Positions 49,520 to 58,570 of a stretch of DNA of 64,000 nucleotides are shown here, piece after piece (within the stretch, counting starts at the first letter, position 1; each line of letters opens with the position of its first letter). The stretch is taken from positions 4,298 through 68,297 of the forward strand of contig KE159639.1 of assembly GCA_000403315.2 (NCBI GenBank), read 5' to 3'. A model generated the notes under the pieces. That model was not told the origin of the DNA and searched no databases. It was given only the letters and a program-made list of their open reading frames with translations. Both the position numbers and the translations under genes were made by a program. This DNA is from Lachnospiraceae bacterium A2 (GTDB lineage: Bacteria > Bacillota > Clostridia > Lachnospirales > Lachnospiraceae).

Positions 49520-51145
49520 CTACTTCTCCGGCTGGGCCTTCTTTTTCTCCGGCTTCGCCATTTCCTTCTGCTGGCCCTTCCAGTCGTCCAGAAGTTTGAT
49601 GATCTGGTCCTTCATTTCCCTCGGGGTGGTCTCCTTCCCGAAATATTTCCCAAGCTCCGCTCCTGTCAGAATCACTTTGTCTACCTCCTTCTTATCCTCC
49701 ATCATTATTCCGTCGATTACGTCCCCGTTGAGGACCCCCTTCTGGTCAAGTTCCCTCATGCGCTGGGCCTGGGAGAGCGAAGGGCTGGACTGCTGGCTCT
49801 CAATGGCGACGGCGATGTACTGCTGGTTTTTTGGCTTGATGTACGAGAGCTCCACCGCCGGGGTGAACTTGACCTGCCCTCCGTCCATCATCTTTTGCAG
49901 GTCGGGCACAAGGTCGTTGAGCTTGATGTACCGCTGCACCTGCTTGACGGTCATCTTGTTGCGCTCGGCCACAATCTCGTTGGAGCGTTTCCCGGCGTCC
50001 TTCGGGTCAATCTGGCCCGAAGTGAAGTTCTTCGCCCCCTGGTGCTTGATTGCCTCAAGCTGCATTTTCAAGGCTTTGGCCCGCTCGCTGGGGAGGATGT
50101 TCTCCCTCTGGTTCGTGTTGTCCTCCACCATCTGCGTGATGGCCTGCTCGTCCGTCAGGTTGCGGATGATACACGGCATGTCTGCGTAGCCCGCAAGCTC
50201 GCTGGCCTTCTGGCGGCGGTGGCCGGAGACAATCTCATAGCCGCCGTCCTCCCGTGGCCGGACGATGGCCGGCTGGGTCACGCCCTTGTCCTTCACGCTG
50301 GAGACCATGGCCCGCATTTCCTCGTCGTTGCGGACCTGGAACGGGTGGTCCTTGAAGGCGTGGAGGTCGGACAGCTTCAAGTAGACGATCTGCTCGTCCC
50401 CCCGGCGGGGCGCTTCCGTGGGTGCCTGGGACGCCTTTTCAGGCTGTGCGGAAGGCCTGGCCTCCGGCGTCTCCTTTGCCGGCTTCTGGGACTGGGGCGC
50501 TTTCTCCGCCTCTGCTGCCTTTCCAGCCGGTGAAGATTTCTCCGTTTTCATGGCCGTGGCCGTTTTCTGCCCCGCCTTTTCCTTCTTTGCCGTGGGCTCC
50601 TTCTTCGTGGGAGCCGCCTTGTCCTTTGCCTCTTTGGGCGGGCGGCCCTTCCGCTTCGGCGGTTCCGTCCCCTTTTCCTCCTTCTGCTTTGGGGCTGCCT
50701 CTTTTGACCCCTTTGCGGCCTCCTTTGCGGGAGAGGCGGGAGCCGTCTTGCCGGGCGCTTTCCTGTCCTGTCCGGGAGGGGCTTTCTGTGCCTCCTTCTT
50801 CCCCGCCATGATTTCGGAGAAGTTGTAGACGGACACGTTGGGGGCCTCCTTACCCTCCGGGGCCTCCGCCTTCTGCTCTTTGGGAATCTCCGGTTTCTTT
50901 TCCTCCTTCGCCGGGGCGGCCTTTTGCGGTTCCTTCTTCTCCTTTTCCGGGGCAGGCTTTTCCGGTTCCTTTGCTGCCTTTTGCGGAGCGGCCTTTTTCG
51001 GCTCCTTTACCGTTTTTTCCGATGCGGCGGCTTTGGGTGCTTTCTGCTCATTCCCCGGAGCGGGGGAGCCGCCCGCCTCGGGCTGCGCTGGGTCTTTGCC
51101 CGGACCGTCTGCGCCAGTCAGGTTTTTCGATTTTTCATCGGCCAT
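49520..51145 (-). CDS. ParB/Spo0J-family protein with long Lys-Ala-Pro N-terminus
   Basis: A 541-residue protein from ATG 51145 (AAGGAGG upstream). Residues ~1-260 are a low-complexity Lys/Ala/Pro/Glu tail with an AT-hook-like KRKGRPPKE near 170. From ~265 the ParB domain follows: IVYLKLSDLHAFKDHPFQVR, GYEIVSGHRRQKASELAGYA, MVEDNTNQRENILPSERAKA, then the DNA-binding KMTVKQVQRYIKLNDLVPDL. No ParA gene adjoins. It probably regulates or stabilises the element. Four similar palindromes, one inside this gene, are possible target sites. Confidence 0.87.
   Translation of the reverse strand: MADEKSKNLTGADGPGKDPAQPEAGGSPAPGNEQKAPKAAASEKTVKEPKKAAPQKAAKEPEKPAPEKEKKEPQKAAPAKEEKKPEIPKEQKAEAPEGKEAPNVSVYNFSEIMAGKKEAQKAPPGQDRKAPGKTAPASPAKEAAKGSKEAAPKQKEEKGTEPPKRKGRPPKEAKDKAAPTKKEPTAKKEKAGQKTATAMKTEKSSPAGKAAEAEKAPQSQKPAKETPEARPSAQPEKASQAPTEAPRRGDEQIVYLKLSDLHAFKDHPFQVRNDEEMRAMVSSVKDKGVTQPAIVRPREDGGYEIVSGHRRQKASELAGYADMPCIIRNLTDEQAITQMVEDNTNQRENILPSERAKALKMQLEAIKHQGAKNFTSGQIDPKDAGKRSNEIVAERNKMTVKQVQRYIKLNDLVPDLQKMMDGGQVKFTPAVELSYIKPKNQQYIAVAIESQQSSPSLSQAQRMRELDQKGVLNGDVIDGIMMEDKKEVDKVILTGAELGKYFGKETTPREMKDQIIKLLDDWKGQQKEMAKPEKKKAQPEK
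50003..50019. repeat. Palindrome CGGGYCAANNTGGCCCG, copy D (inside parB)
   Basis: CGGGTCAATCTGGCCCG lies within codons of the parB gene (protein segment SGQIDPK), preceded by CTT and followed by AAG, so the palindromic context is CTTCGGG...CCCGAAG. It encodes protein at the same time, so conservation could be partly coincidental. Confidence 0.5.
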
Positions 51146-51183
51146 TCGCAATACCTCCTTCTTGGTTTTCTGGCATGAAAAAA

Positions 51184-51279
51184 GGGCTTGACCTCTCTTG
51201 TCAAGCCCCGGTAGTTGGGTTGCCTCCTTTCCCTGCGTCCATGAAAAAACCGCCCTTCGTTGTGAAAGAGCGGTTTTTC
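51184..51279. terminator. Two hairpins upstream of parB
   Basis: GGGCTTGAC/GTCAAGCCC (51184-51208) and ACCGCCCTT/AAGAGCGGT (51249-51279, with a T-run on the plus strand and an A/T-run on the other). They separate parB from whatever lay upstream, now an IS. 51280-51414 is AT-rich with no gene visible; the right end of the outer element should lie hereabouts. Confidence 0.55.
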
Positions 51280-51414
51280 AGTAGGTTGGCAGTCCATTAT
51301 TTTGTTTTTTTATATGTATCCCTTTGTACACTGTTGCAAGGTGTTTCCACCACTTTGTGATGGAAACCTTTTGGCACTATAAATTGCAAAATGGGAAAAT
51401 CCAAGCGGCAGCAT

Positions 51415-52986
51415 CTTGAGTTTCCGCAAATTGTAATTCCAAAATGAATATAATCTCCCAAAGCACCAATCTGCCGAATTTTGAAAAGATATAGAGCAGC
51501 AGCCTTATGAATAGAGGCACTTTAATAAGCCCCGCCGGAACCGGACTTTGGGAAACATATTCTTTTATCTATTCAAACAGCCAGCTTAAGGCAGAGTTGA
51601 CGGTATGCAGGGCGCCTTGTCCTGAACCAGAGTCTGATGCCTTCTTTCGCATATGAAAGTATGCCTGAGATGCCTTTTGCCAGCCGGTAATAGCAAAATA
51701 CTATTTTTTCTTTAATCGGATCGGCAGTTCGTATAATTGCAACTTTTAACATATTGGTTTCTGATTTCATAGAAATATGTCCCAGAAATGCCATGCACAA
51801 AGTGATGTAAAAATTTAATGCATTGATTGCCTTTAGTTTCCGTACCCGGAAATTTTCTAACTGGAACACCTGTTTCTTACACCGGAAATATTCTTCGATT
51901 TTCCATCTGGAAAAATAAAGTTTTGCAGCCTTTATTACATCATCTTTCGATTTGATCTCTTTGTTTGTTGCAAGCATCATTGGATGTTCCGTAATGCCAT
52001 AAACAAGGACGAGATAAATATCTTTCCGGGAAGCAGTAATTTGTACTTTCACATGAGAAAGGTAGGCTTCGTGCATTTTTCCTTTGTAAAACAGGGAAAG
52101 CTTTACCTTGCCTTTCCTGCGGTTGCGCAGTTCCGTAGCAAATACCCACTTATTGTGGTACAGAAGCTTACGCTTTGCAGTCAGACGTATCACATAATCC
52201 TGCCCAATGGAATCCAACTTCAGGAACATTTTATTATCATCATAACCACGGTCCATGACAAAGGTTGCTTTTCCGAACAGTGCTTTCGCACGTTCCATTG
52301 CAGAGAAGGTTACATCATTGATGGAAGTGAAATTCTTCTCTTTAGAAGAATGGATCTCTGAAAAGATGCTGACAGGATGATTGCTGTCTGTAAGTACAGT
52401 CGCTTCCGTTACATGATATCCCTTTTTATAAACATTCTTTGCTGCAGTGCTCTCTGAGCCATCGCGCACCCAGCCGAGGGATTCAAATTTGTAACCGTCA
52501 GGTTTGACAACGTCACTGTCATCGATATGGATAACTGGCTGGTCCGGGCACCATTTTTTCACTTGTGTCAGATAAGCTTTCAGAGCCTCTTTGGGTGTTC
52601 CTTTTGCAAGATGTCTGGAAAGACGGTCAACAATGTTAATCTTTTTGGAAGGTTCCTGTAACTGGTCAACGATATCGGTAAGAATACAGCTGCCGGAGGA
52701 AAGAATACCATAATTCATGTCAGCAATAAACTTTCTTTCCGGCTTGGGAAGGTTTCTGGAAATTTTATTAGAAAAAGATAAAATTTCCCGTTTCATTTGA
52801 TAAGTATTTGATGTAAAATTAACCACAGGGAATCCTCCTTCTTTTTGTTTAGTATGATTTTTTTGTGGTGATTAAATTTTACATCAAAAAGGAATAGGAT
52901 TCCTTATATTTTGGGCGTTTTTTGAAAGTTATGTATAATCCGCATAGCCAATCGACGGTTTTGTGGACAGAACTGCGGAAACTCAA
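51415..52986 (-). mobile_element. IS4-family insertion sequence
   Basis: Terminal repeats CTTGAGTTTCCGCA and TGCGGAAACTCAAG (perfect, 14 bp), flanked by 8-bp target duplications GGCAGCAT (51407-51414, 52987-52994). One YREK transposase gene. It sits at the junction of the mobile region and the chromosomal LysR gene. Confidence 0.88.
51573..52826 (-). CDS. IS4-family transposase
   Basis: A 417-residue DDE transposase. First Asp in VIHIDDSDVVKP, second in FVMDRGYDDNKM, and the family signature Y-x2-R-x3-E-x6-K in LYFSRWKIEEYFRCKK, which assigns it to IS4. Frame intact. GGAGG precedes the start. Confidence 0.87.
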   Translation of the reverse strand: MVNFTSNTYQMKREILSFSNKISRNLPKPERKFIADMNYGILSSGSCILTDIVDQLQEPSKKINIVDRLSRHLAKGTPKEALKAYLTQVKKWCPDQPVIHIDDSDVVKPDGYKFESLGWVRDGSESTAAKNVYKKGYHVTEATVLTDSNHPVSIFSEIHSSKEKNFTSINDVTFSAMERAKALFGKATFVMDRGYDDNKMFLKLDSIGQDYVIRLTAKRKLLYHNKWVFATELRNRRKGKVKLSLFYKGKMHEAYLSHVKVQITASRKDIYLVLVYGITEHPMMLATNKEIKSKDDVIKAAKLYFSRWKIEEYFRCKKQVFQLENFRVRKLKAINALNFYITLCMAFLGHISMKSETNMLKVAIIRTADPIKEKIVFCYYRLAKGISGILSYAKEGIRLWFRTRRPAYRQLCLKLAV

Positions 52987-52997
52987 GGGCAGCATCT

Positions 52998-53026
52998 ATT
53001 GACATATTTATAATCCTCACTTATAA
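52998..53026 (+). promoter_or_regulatory. Promoter of the LysR-VOC operon
   Basis: TTGACA (52998-53003), exactly 17 bp, TATAAT (53021-53026): a consensus sigma-A promoter 45 bp before the LysR start. It lies 4 bp past the target duplication of the IS4 element and is wholly outside the IS. Confidence 0.75.
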
Positions 53027-53070
53027 TAATATTATCATTTAGTGATATTACCCGCTGGCAGGAGGCGTCT

Positions 53071-54000
53071 ATGGACATCAATTATGAACTGTACAAAGTA
53101 TTCTACCATGTTGCATCTTCCCTCAGTTTTTCCGAAGCTTCCCGGAAACTGTTTATTTCCCAGTCAGCCGTCAGCCAATCCATTAAGACGCTGGAGCGGA
53201 AGCTGGAACAGCCTTTATTTATCCGCAGCACCAAGAAAGTGCAGCTTACCCCTGCCGGGGAACTGCTGTTAAAGCATATTGAACCTGCTATCCACTTAAT
53301 CGAGCGGGGGGAACGCCAGCTTACGGATTCCGGCGCGCTGGGGTTCGGGCAGCTCCATATTGGCGCCAGCGACACTATCTGCCGCTATTTCTTGGTGCCT
53401 TACTTAAAGCTGTTCCATGAAAAATTCCCCCAAGTCCCCATTAAGGTTACCAACGCTACCTCCTTAGGCTGCGCAAGCCTTCTGGCACAGGGCAAGGTAG
53501 ATTTGGTGATTGCAAATTACCCCAATTCCCGCATGGACAGCTCCTATATCCAAAAGCGGGTAGCTTCTTTCCAGGATGTGTTCCTTGCAAACCCTGCCTG
53601 TTTCCCTTTGGGGCAGAAGGAAGTATCTTTTTCGGAATTGCAGCAATACCCCATCTTAATGCTGGACAGGAAAAGCGCCACCAGCGAATTTCTGCAACGC
53701 CAGTTCCTGCAACGCCAATTGGAACTGGTCCCGGAAGCAGAGTTAAGCAGCAACGACCTTCTGGTTGACCTGGCAAAAATCGGCATCGGCATTGCGTTTA
53801 TCCCAGATTACTGCCTGCAGGAAGACATGCCCTGCCTGTCCATCCTTAAAACTGTGGAACAGATGCCAAGGCGCCAGATTGTAGCCGCCACCAATCCCGG
53901 GCTGTGGCCTTCCCCCCCAACCGAGGAATTCCTAAAGCTGCTCCCGGACTTAGAACAGGAAGAAACCTATAGCGATACATTCACACCACAAGGAGGATAA
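53071..54000 (+). CDS. LysR-family transcriptional regulator
   Basis: A 309-residue protein with GCAGGAGG before ATG. N-terminal winged helix (YKVFYHVASSLSFSEASRKL, ISQSAVSQSIKTLE) and a substrate-binding domain (LHIGASDTICRYFLVPYLKL, IGIGIAFIPDYCL). It resembles CysL/YtlI-type activators. A 15-bp tandem duplication near 53693-53722 repeats Q-R-Q-F/L-L. The VOC-family gene follows after 2 bp and is the likely target or partner. Confidence 0.87.
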   Translation: MDINYELYKVFYHVASSLSFSEASRKLFISQSAVSQSIKTLERKLEQPLFIRSTKKVQLTPAGELLLKHIEPAIHLIERGERQLTDSGALGFGQLHIGASDTICRYFLVPYLKLFHEKFPQVPIKVTNATSLGCASLLAQGKVDLVIANYPNSRMDSSYIQKRVASFQDVFLANPACFPLGQKEVSFSELQQYPILMLDRKSATSEFLQRQFLQRQLELVPEAELSSNDLLVDLAKIGIGIAFIPDYCLQEDMPCLSILKTVEQMPRRQIVAATNPGLWPSPPTEEFLKLLPDLEQEETYSDTFTPQGG

Positions 54001-54002
54001 TT

Positions 54003-54374
54003 ATGAAATTTAAAATGTTCCATGAAAATTACAACGTACAGGACCTGCAGAAATCCATGGATTTTTATCAGGAAGCCTTCGGCCTTACTGAAGTGCGGCG
54101 CAAGGAAGCGGCAGACGGCAGCTACATTATCGTATACCTTTCCAATGAAGAAAGCGACTTCTGCCTGGAGCTGACTTGGCTGAAAGAAAAAGAAGGCCCC
54201 TACGATTTAGGGGAATGTGAATTCCATCTGGCATTTGAAACAGACGATTACGAAGGGGCACATGCAAAACACGAGGCCATGGGATGTATTTGCTTTGAAA
54301 ACCCTGCTATGGGCATCTATTTTGTATCAGACCCAGACGGGTACTGGCTGGAAGTAGTCCCTGCCAAAAAATAA
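54003..54374 (+). CDS. VOC-family (glyoxalase-like) metalloenzyme
   Basis: A 123-residue protein. Two beta-alpha-beta-beta-beta modules: MFHENYNVQDLQKSMDFYQE with a metal-ligand His near 7, FCLELTW with Glu, FHLAFETDD with His, and DPDGYWLEVVP with the final Glu, the four ligands of glyoxalase I-like enzymes. AAGGAGG lies ahead of the ATG inside the end of the LysR gene. Substrate unproven; methylglyoxal detoxification is the simplest guess. Confidence 0.82.
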   Translation: MKFKMFHENYNVQDLQKSMDFYQEAFGLTEVRRKEAADGSYIIVYLSNEESDFCLELTWLKEKEGPYDLGECEFHLAFETDDYEGAHAKHEAMGCICFENPAMGIYFVSDPDGYWLEVVPAKK

Positions 54375-54473
54375 GACCCATATCCCAAAACAAAGTGGGC
54401 AAGCCCGCTCATGAAGGGGATTTATTTTAAGAAAGCCATGGGCTTTAACACTTTATGGCAACATAGCCTTTCC

Positions 54474-54538
54474 TATAAGGATTAGGGTGCCAAAAGCACC
54501 TTTGGTGCTACGCACCCTTTTGATACCCTAATCCTATA
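54474..54538. repeat. Stem-loop repeat, copy 1
   Basis: Outer arms TATAAGGATTAGGGT / ACCCTAATCCTATA enclose AGCACC-TTT-GGTGCT. It lies between the VOC and solute-binding genes and could terminate both. A similar but not identical structure lies at 58571-58635. 54375-54473 before it holds no gene that I see. Confidence 0.6.
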
Positions 54539-54554
54539 AGATAAAATAAAGGGA

Positions 54555-55877
54555 TCATTCCTCCAAGGTTTCTGCCTGCAGCCTGTCAAATTCCGCCATG
54601 CACTCGTCCACGGTAGCCCCATTCAGCAATTCCCGCACAACCAGGCAGATATTCCCCCATTGCTCCAGCTTCATATTTGCATTTGCCCCAAGGACATAGA
54701 CGTTTTCCTCAATCCTGTCATTTAAGGGTTTAAGGGCTGGGATGCAGTCCACCTTCACATTCTTGGAAGGGGAAATCACTTTGTTTGTGTTTGCATAAAC
54801 TTCCATGGCCTCGTCGGAAAGCATGACTTCCAGCGCCCGCACGGCATCCTCAGCATGTTCCGCCTCTGCGCCGATGCCGAAGCCCGTCATAGGCATGACA
54901 GGCATCTGCCCCCGGCTGCTGGGGAACCCAATGACCTGCATGTTGAAATCCGGGTTCCCATAAGCCGTTTCTGTATTTGCCGCACCCCAGTACGCCATGA
55001 CAATAGGCGTTTTCTGGGCGAGGAAATCTGGTCCTTCCCCTTCTATTGCTTCGCTGGTATACGCCTTTTTTGCGTCTATATACCCGCAGTCTATCATTTC
55101 CTGCAAAAATTCAAAGCCTGGGCGCAGATAGTCGCTGTATTTGCTCTCCCCGCTGTTGAGGGCGGCTATTTCCGCATCTGTATTCCCGCCGTTATACAAA
55201 TCTGCATACGCCTGGGCAAGGACAAAGGTTTCCAGCCACCAGCGGTTGGCGCCCACCGGGGTTTCAACTCCATTTTCCTGAAATACCTTGCAGCACCTTA
55301 AAAATTCCTCCGGCGTTTCCGGCAGCTCCAGCCCATACTCGTCAAACATATCTTTGTTGACAAACAGCCCGTATGCCACCACTTCCTGCGGGATTGCCAC
55401 CAGCTTCCCATTTATTGTGTTTGCCGTCTTTATCACGTCCCGGAGGTTCTCCACACAGTCCAGGCCAGACAAATCCATCAACAGCCCTTCCTGCCCCAGG
55501 GTTTTGATAACATCCGGGTTCAGCAGGTACAGATCGTCCATATTGCTGCGCGCCCTCTCAATGGCTACATCGTCATAGGTTTTATCCTGGTAATCCTCCG
55601 CTGTATAGGTAATGTACTCCACCTTCACGCCCTGTTTTTCTTCTGCCATGGCTACCGTCAGGTCCGCTGCCGTCCTGGCAACATTGTCTACGTCTGGGTC
55701 TGTCTTTTCCATAGGGCTAAACATATTTACGATATGTTCGTTTTTATCCTCAAACTGGACTAAGTTCTTACTGAGGTCCTCCTCGCCGCCGCAGGCCGCC
55801 ATGGCAGCCGCCGCTATGCCAGCAATGCAAAACACTGCGGACTTTTTTATATATCCTTTAAGCTTTCCAAGTTCCAT
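54555..55877 (-). CDS. Extracellular solute-binding lipoprotein (family 1)
   Basis: A 440-residue protein with a lipoprotein signal (AGIAAAAMAACGG, Cys at 29) and the two-lobed sugar-binding fold: VEYITYTAEDYQDKTYDDVA, DLYLLNPDVIKTLGQEGLLM, YGLFVNKDMFDEYGLELPET, IVMAYWGAANTETA. No permease or ATPase is nearby. It is 44 bp downstream of a hybrid histidine kinase, so it may be a sensor subunit that presents a ligand to the kinase rather than a transport component. Confidence 0.82.
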   Translation of the reverse strand: MELGKLKGYIKKSAVFCIAGIAAAAMAACGGEEDLSKNLVQFEDKNEHIVNMFSPMEKTDPDVDNVARTAADLTVAMAEEKQGVKVEYITYTAEDYQDKTYDDVAIERARSNMDDLYLLNPDVIKTLGQEGLLMDLSGLDCVENLRDVIKTANTINGKLVAIPQEVVAYGLFVNKDMFDEYGLELPETPEEFLRCCKVFQENGVETPVGANRWWLETFVLAQAYADLYNGGNTDAEIAALNSGESKYSDYLRPGFEFLQEMIDCGYIDAKKAYTSEAIEGEGPDFLAQKTPIVMAYWGAANTETAYGNPDFNMQVIGFPSSRGQMPVMPMTGFGIGAEAEHAEDAVRALEVMLSDEAMEVYANTNKVISPSKNVKVDCIPALKPLNDRIEENVYVLGANANMKLEQWGNICLVVRELLNGATVDECMAEFDRLQAETLEE

Positions 55878-55921
55878 TTCCTATCCCTTTCTATTACGCC
55901 TTCCTTCTGCCAAAATTTCCC

Positions 55922-58519
55922 TTAAGCATGTTCCGGGTTTCCGCCGCATGCCTTATCCTGCACACAGCCCCGGATTACTTTTTTCATCAATGTTACGTCA
56001 ATAGGTTTTGCCAGATGGACGTCCATCCCCGCCTCCAGCGCTTCTTTTTCATCTTCCGCAAAGGCATTTGCCGTCATGGCTATAATAGGGATTTTCCCTG
56101 CGTCCTCCCGCCCCAAAGCCCTGATTGCCCGGGTGGCGTCATAGCCGTTCATTACCGGCATCTGGACGTCCATTAAAATGGCGTCAAACTCCCCTTCCCG
56201 GGAATTGGCAAAGCATTCTACCGCTAACTGGCCATTCTCTGCAATTTCACAGGTTGCCCCCTCAATGGCAAGGACTTCTTTTAAAATTTCTGCATTGATT
56301 TCATTGTCTTCCGCTGCAAGGAAATGCATGCCTTCCAGGCTTTCCGCCTGTTCTTCCCCAGCGCCGTCTTCCCTGCCAGGGCCTGCCTGCATTTCCAAAA
56401 TTTTTTCCCTTAATGCAGAAATGAAAAACGGCTTCATTAAAATCCCAACGTTCCCGGCAGAAGGCCCTCCTTCTTCCTCCTCCCCGCCGTAAGATTCCAA
56501 TATGAACAGAAACGCTTCCGGCAGGAGCCCCAGTATCTGTTCCGCTGCCTGTTTTGCCCCCGTGCCCGGAAGAACTATATCCAGCAGCACCATTTGGTAA
56601 CTGCCGCCTTCCTGCACCATGCCGACGGCTTCCTCCAGGCTAAGGGCAATGTCCACCCGTACCCCCGTATCCTTCATCAGCATTTTTACCGTATCATAAG
56701 ATTCCGGGACGCCGCCCACTACTAAAGCATGGGAAATCCCCTGCTCCTCCCAGAATTTCTTATCCGGTTCTTCTTCCGGGATACGCAGTTCCAGTTCTAC
56801 CCGGAAAATACTGCCTTTCCCCATTTCACTTGCCACCCCTATTGTCCCGCCCATCAGCTCTACAATATTTTTCGTAATTGCCATGCCAAGGCCGGTGCCC
56901 TGGACCTTATTGGTTGTGCTGTTTTCCGCCCGGGTAAACGCGTCGAAAATCGTTTTCAAATATTCCGGCGTCATCCCGTACCCATCATCCTCCACTTCAA
57001 TCCTCATATGTTCATACTGGGCAGAATGCTGCTTAAGCCCCACAATCCGGAACCAGATATTCCCGCCCTCCTGGGTATATTTGACCGCATTAGAGAGCAG
57101 ATTAATTAAAACCTGGTTCATCCTTGTTTCATCCCCTATCAGGTATTCATGCCCAATGCCCGTCACTTCCACATGGAAATTCTGGCCCTTCCCCTTTGCC
57201 ATGGGCCGGATAATCGCATCTACCGAGGACACCAGATCATTCAGGGTAAAGGCTTCAAAATTAAGCGCAACCTTCCCGCTCTCAATCTTGGACACATCTA
57301 AGATATCATTGATTAAGCTAAGCAAATGCTGCCCGGAAGCCGTGATTTTTCTGGTATACTCCCTTACCTTCCCAGGATTTTCCGCATCCCGGGCAAGCAG
57401 CGCCGTAAACCCAAGGACTGCATTCATGGGCGTACGGATATCATGGGACATATTGGAAAGGAACATGGTCTTGGATTTGCTTGCAATCTGAGCCGCCTGC
57501 AATGCTTCCGCAAGCTGCTGGCTGTGCACCTCCCGCTCCCGCTCCTGCTCCTTCCTGAGCTGGTTCTGCTGCCGCTGGCTGAAATAATAAAGCAGGCAGC
57601 ACAGGAAAAACGTTATCAGCATTACCGCAACCACAATCAAAATATTCTGGTTGACCGTCCGCCCCTCCAGCTGAATTGCCTCCACCGGCACATATCCCAC
57701 CAGAAAAGCAGTCCCATCATTGACAGACCACATATAGTTCAACGCCTTTTTTCCCCGGATGTCATGGTAAAACAAAAAATTCCTGCCATCCTTTAAGGCT
57801 TCTTCCACTTCCTCCTTAAGGCCCTTGTCCTCAATGGCATTGGCCCGGTAAAAATCTTCCAGGTTCAGATGCCCTGCGCTCCGCTTGCCCATCCCCTTGG
57901 GCTTTAGCACAAACCGCTGGCTTTTTGCGTCCATCACATAAAGCATGGCCCGCTTGTTATAAAAGCCGTCCGGGAGCGACTCGTCAAGGGCGTCATAAAT
58001 GTACTCGGCATAGAGCGCCCCAAGCTCCTTCCCTTCCCGTTCCACCGGGCATTTTATCGTATAGGCCCAAGCCCCCATATGATTTACATAAGACTTGGAA
58101 ACCGGGAGCCCATTTACTGTTCCGCCCCCTGAAAAATCCAGGCCCTCCTCAGAAAATTTGCCATCTTCGCTGGAAACGCCTTCCGTTTCCCCTGCCAGTA
58201 TCAGGGATAGCTTTACCATGGTCTTGTTTTTCTGGTAAGAGCGGATATAATCTTCTGGGCTGTCCTCCATCGCAACCTTCTGAGCCATCAGCACCTGGAA
58301 CTCCGCTTCGTTATCTAAGATTGCTTCTATGGTACACTCAATTAAGTCCAGGCTTTCACTCAGGTTCTGGATGGCTGACGCGGACATTTCCCTGGAAATT
58401 TTCCGGGACACGGAAAAAACTGTGCCCCCCAAGATACAAAATACAATTATAATAGAAAGAAGCAGAGGGAACCCTTTATCTTTTCTGCTTCGTTTCTGCT
58501 TCATTACCTTACTCTCCAT
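55922..58519 (-). CDS. Hybrid sensor histidine kinase with two receiver domains
   Basis: An 865-residue protein. Membrane helices at ~17-38 and ~298-320 enclose a Cache-like extracellular sensor. Then HisKA (MSHDIRTPMNAVLGF, His ~368), HATPase_c (LINLLSNAVKYT, GTGLGMAITKNIVE), a degenerate receiver (MVLLDIVLPGTGAK) and a canonical receiver (FDAILMDVQMPVMNGYDATR). No DNA-binding output. First gene of a two-gene unit with the solute-binding protein. The start may be the ATG at 58519 or the one at 58504; both have purine-rich sites. Confidence 0.87.
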   Translation of the reverse strand: MESKVMKQKRSRKDKGFPLLLSIIIVFCILGGTVFSVSRKISREMSASAIQNLSESLDLIECTIEAILDNEAEFQVLMAQKVAMEDSPEDYIRSYQKNKTMVKLSLILAGETEGVSSEDGKFSEEGLDFSGGGTVNGLPVSKSYVNHMGAWAYTIKCPVEREGKELGALYAEYIYDALDESLPDGFYNKRAMLYVMDAKSQRFVLKPKGMGKRSAGHLNLEDFYRANAIEDKGLKEEVEEALKDGRNFLFYHDIRGKKALNYMWSVNDGTAFLVGYVPVEAIQLEGRTVNQNILIVVAVMLITFFLCCLLYYFSQRQQNQLRKEQEREREVHSQQLAEALQAAQIASKSKTMFLSNMSHDIRTPMNAVLGFTALLARDAENPGKVREYTRKITASGQHLLSLINDILDVSKIESGKVALNFEAFTLNDLVSSVDAIIRPMAKGKGQNFHVEVTGIGHEYLIGDETRMNQVLINLLSNAVKYTQEGGNIWFRIVGLKQHSAQYEHMRIEVEDDGYGMTPEYLKTIFDAFTRAENSTTNKVQGTGLGMAITKNIVELMGGTIGVASEMGKGSIFRVELELRIPEEEPDKKFWEEQGISHALVVGGVPESYDTVKMLMKDTGVRVDIALSLEEAVGMVQEGGSYQMVLLDIVLPGTGAKQAAEQILGLLPEAFLFILESYGGEEEEGGPSAGNVGILMKPFFISALREKILEMQAGPGREDGAGEEQAESLEGMHFLAAEDNEINAEILKEVLAIEGATCEIAENGQLAVECFANSREGEFDAILMDVQMPVMNGYDATRAIRALGREDAGKIPIIAMTANAFAEDEKEALEAGMDVHLAKPIDVTLMKKVIRGCVQDKACGGNPEHA

Positions 58520-58570
58520 ATATTCCTTCGTTTCCTTGCTATTTGATAGGCTGCCACAATTTTATTTTTC

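Noticed and set aside
49463..50533. Plus-strand frame of 356 codons opposite parB
   Set aside because: Long open frames opposite GC-rich Lys/Ala/Pro codons are expected by composition; residues are Leu/Val/Gly-rich with no domain.
52998..53026. Possibility that the IS4 element created the LysR promoter
   Set aside because: Both promoter boxes lie beyond the target duplication, so the promoter existed before the insertion.
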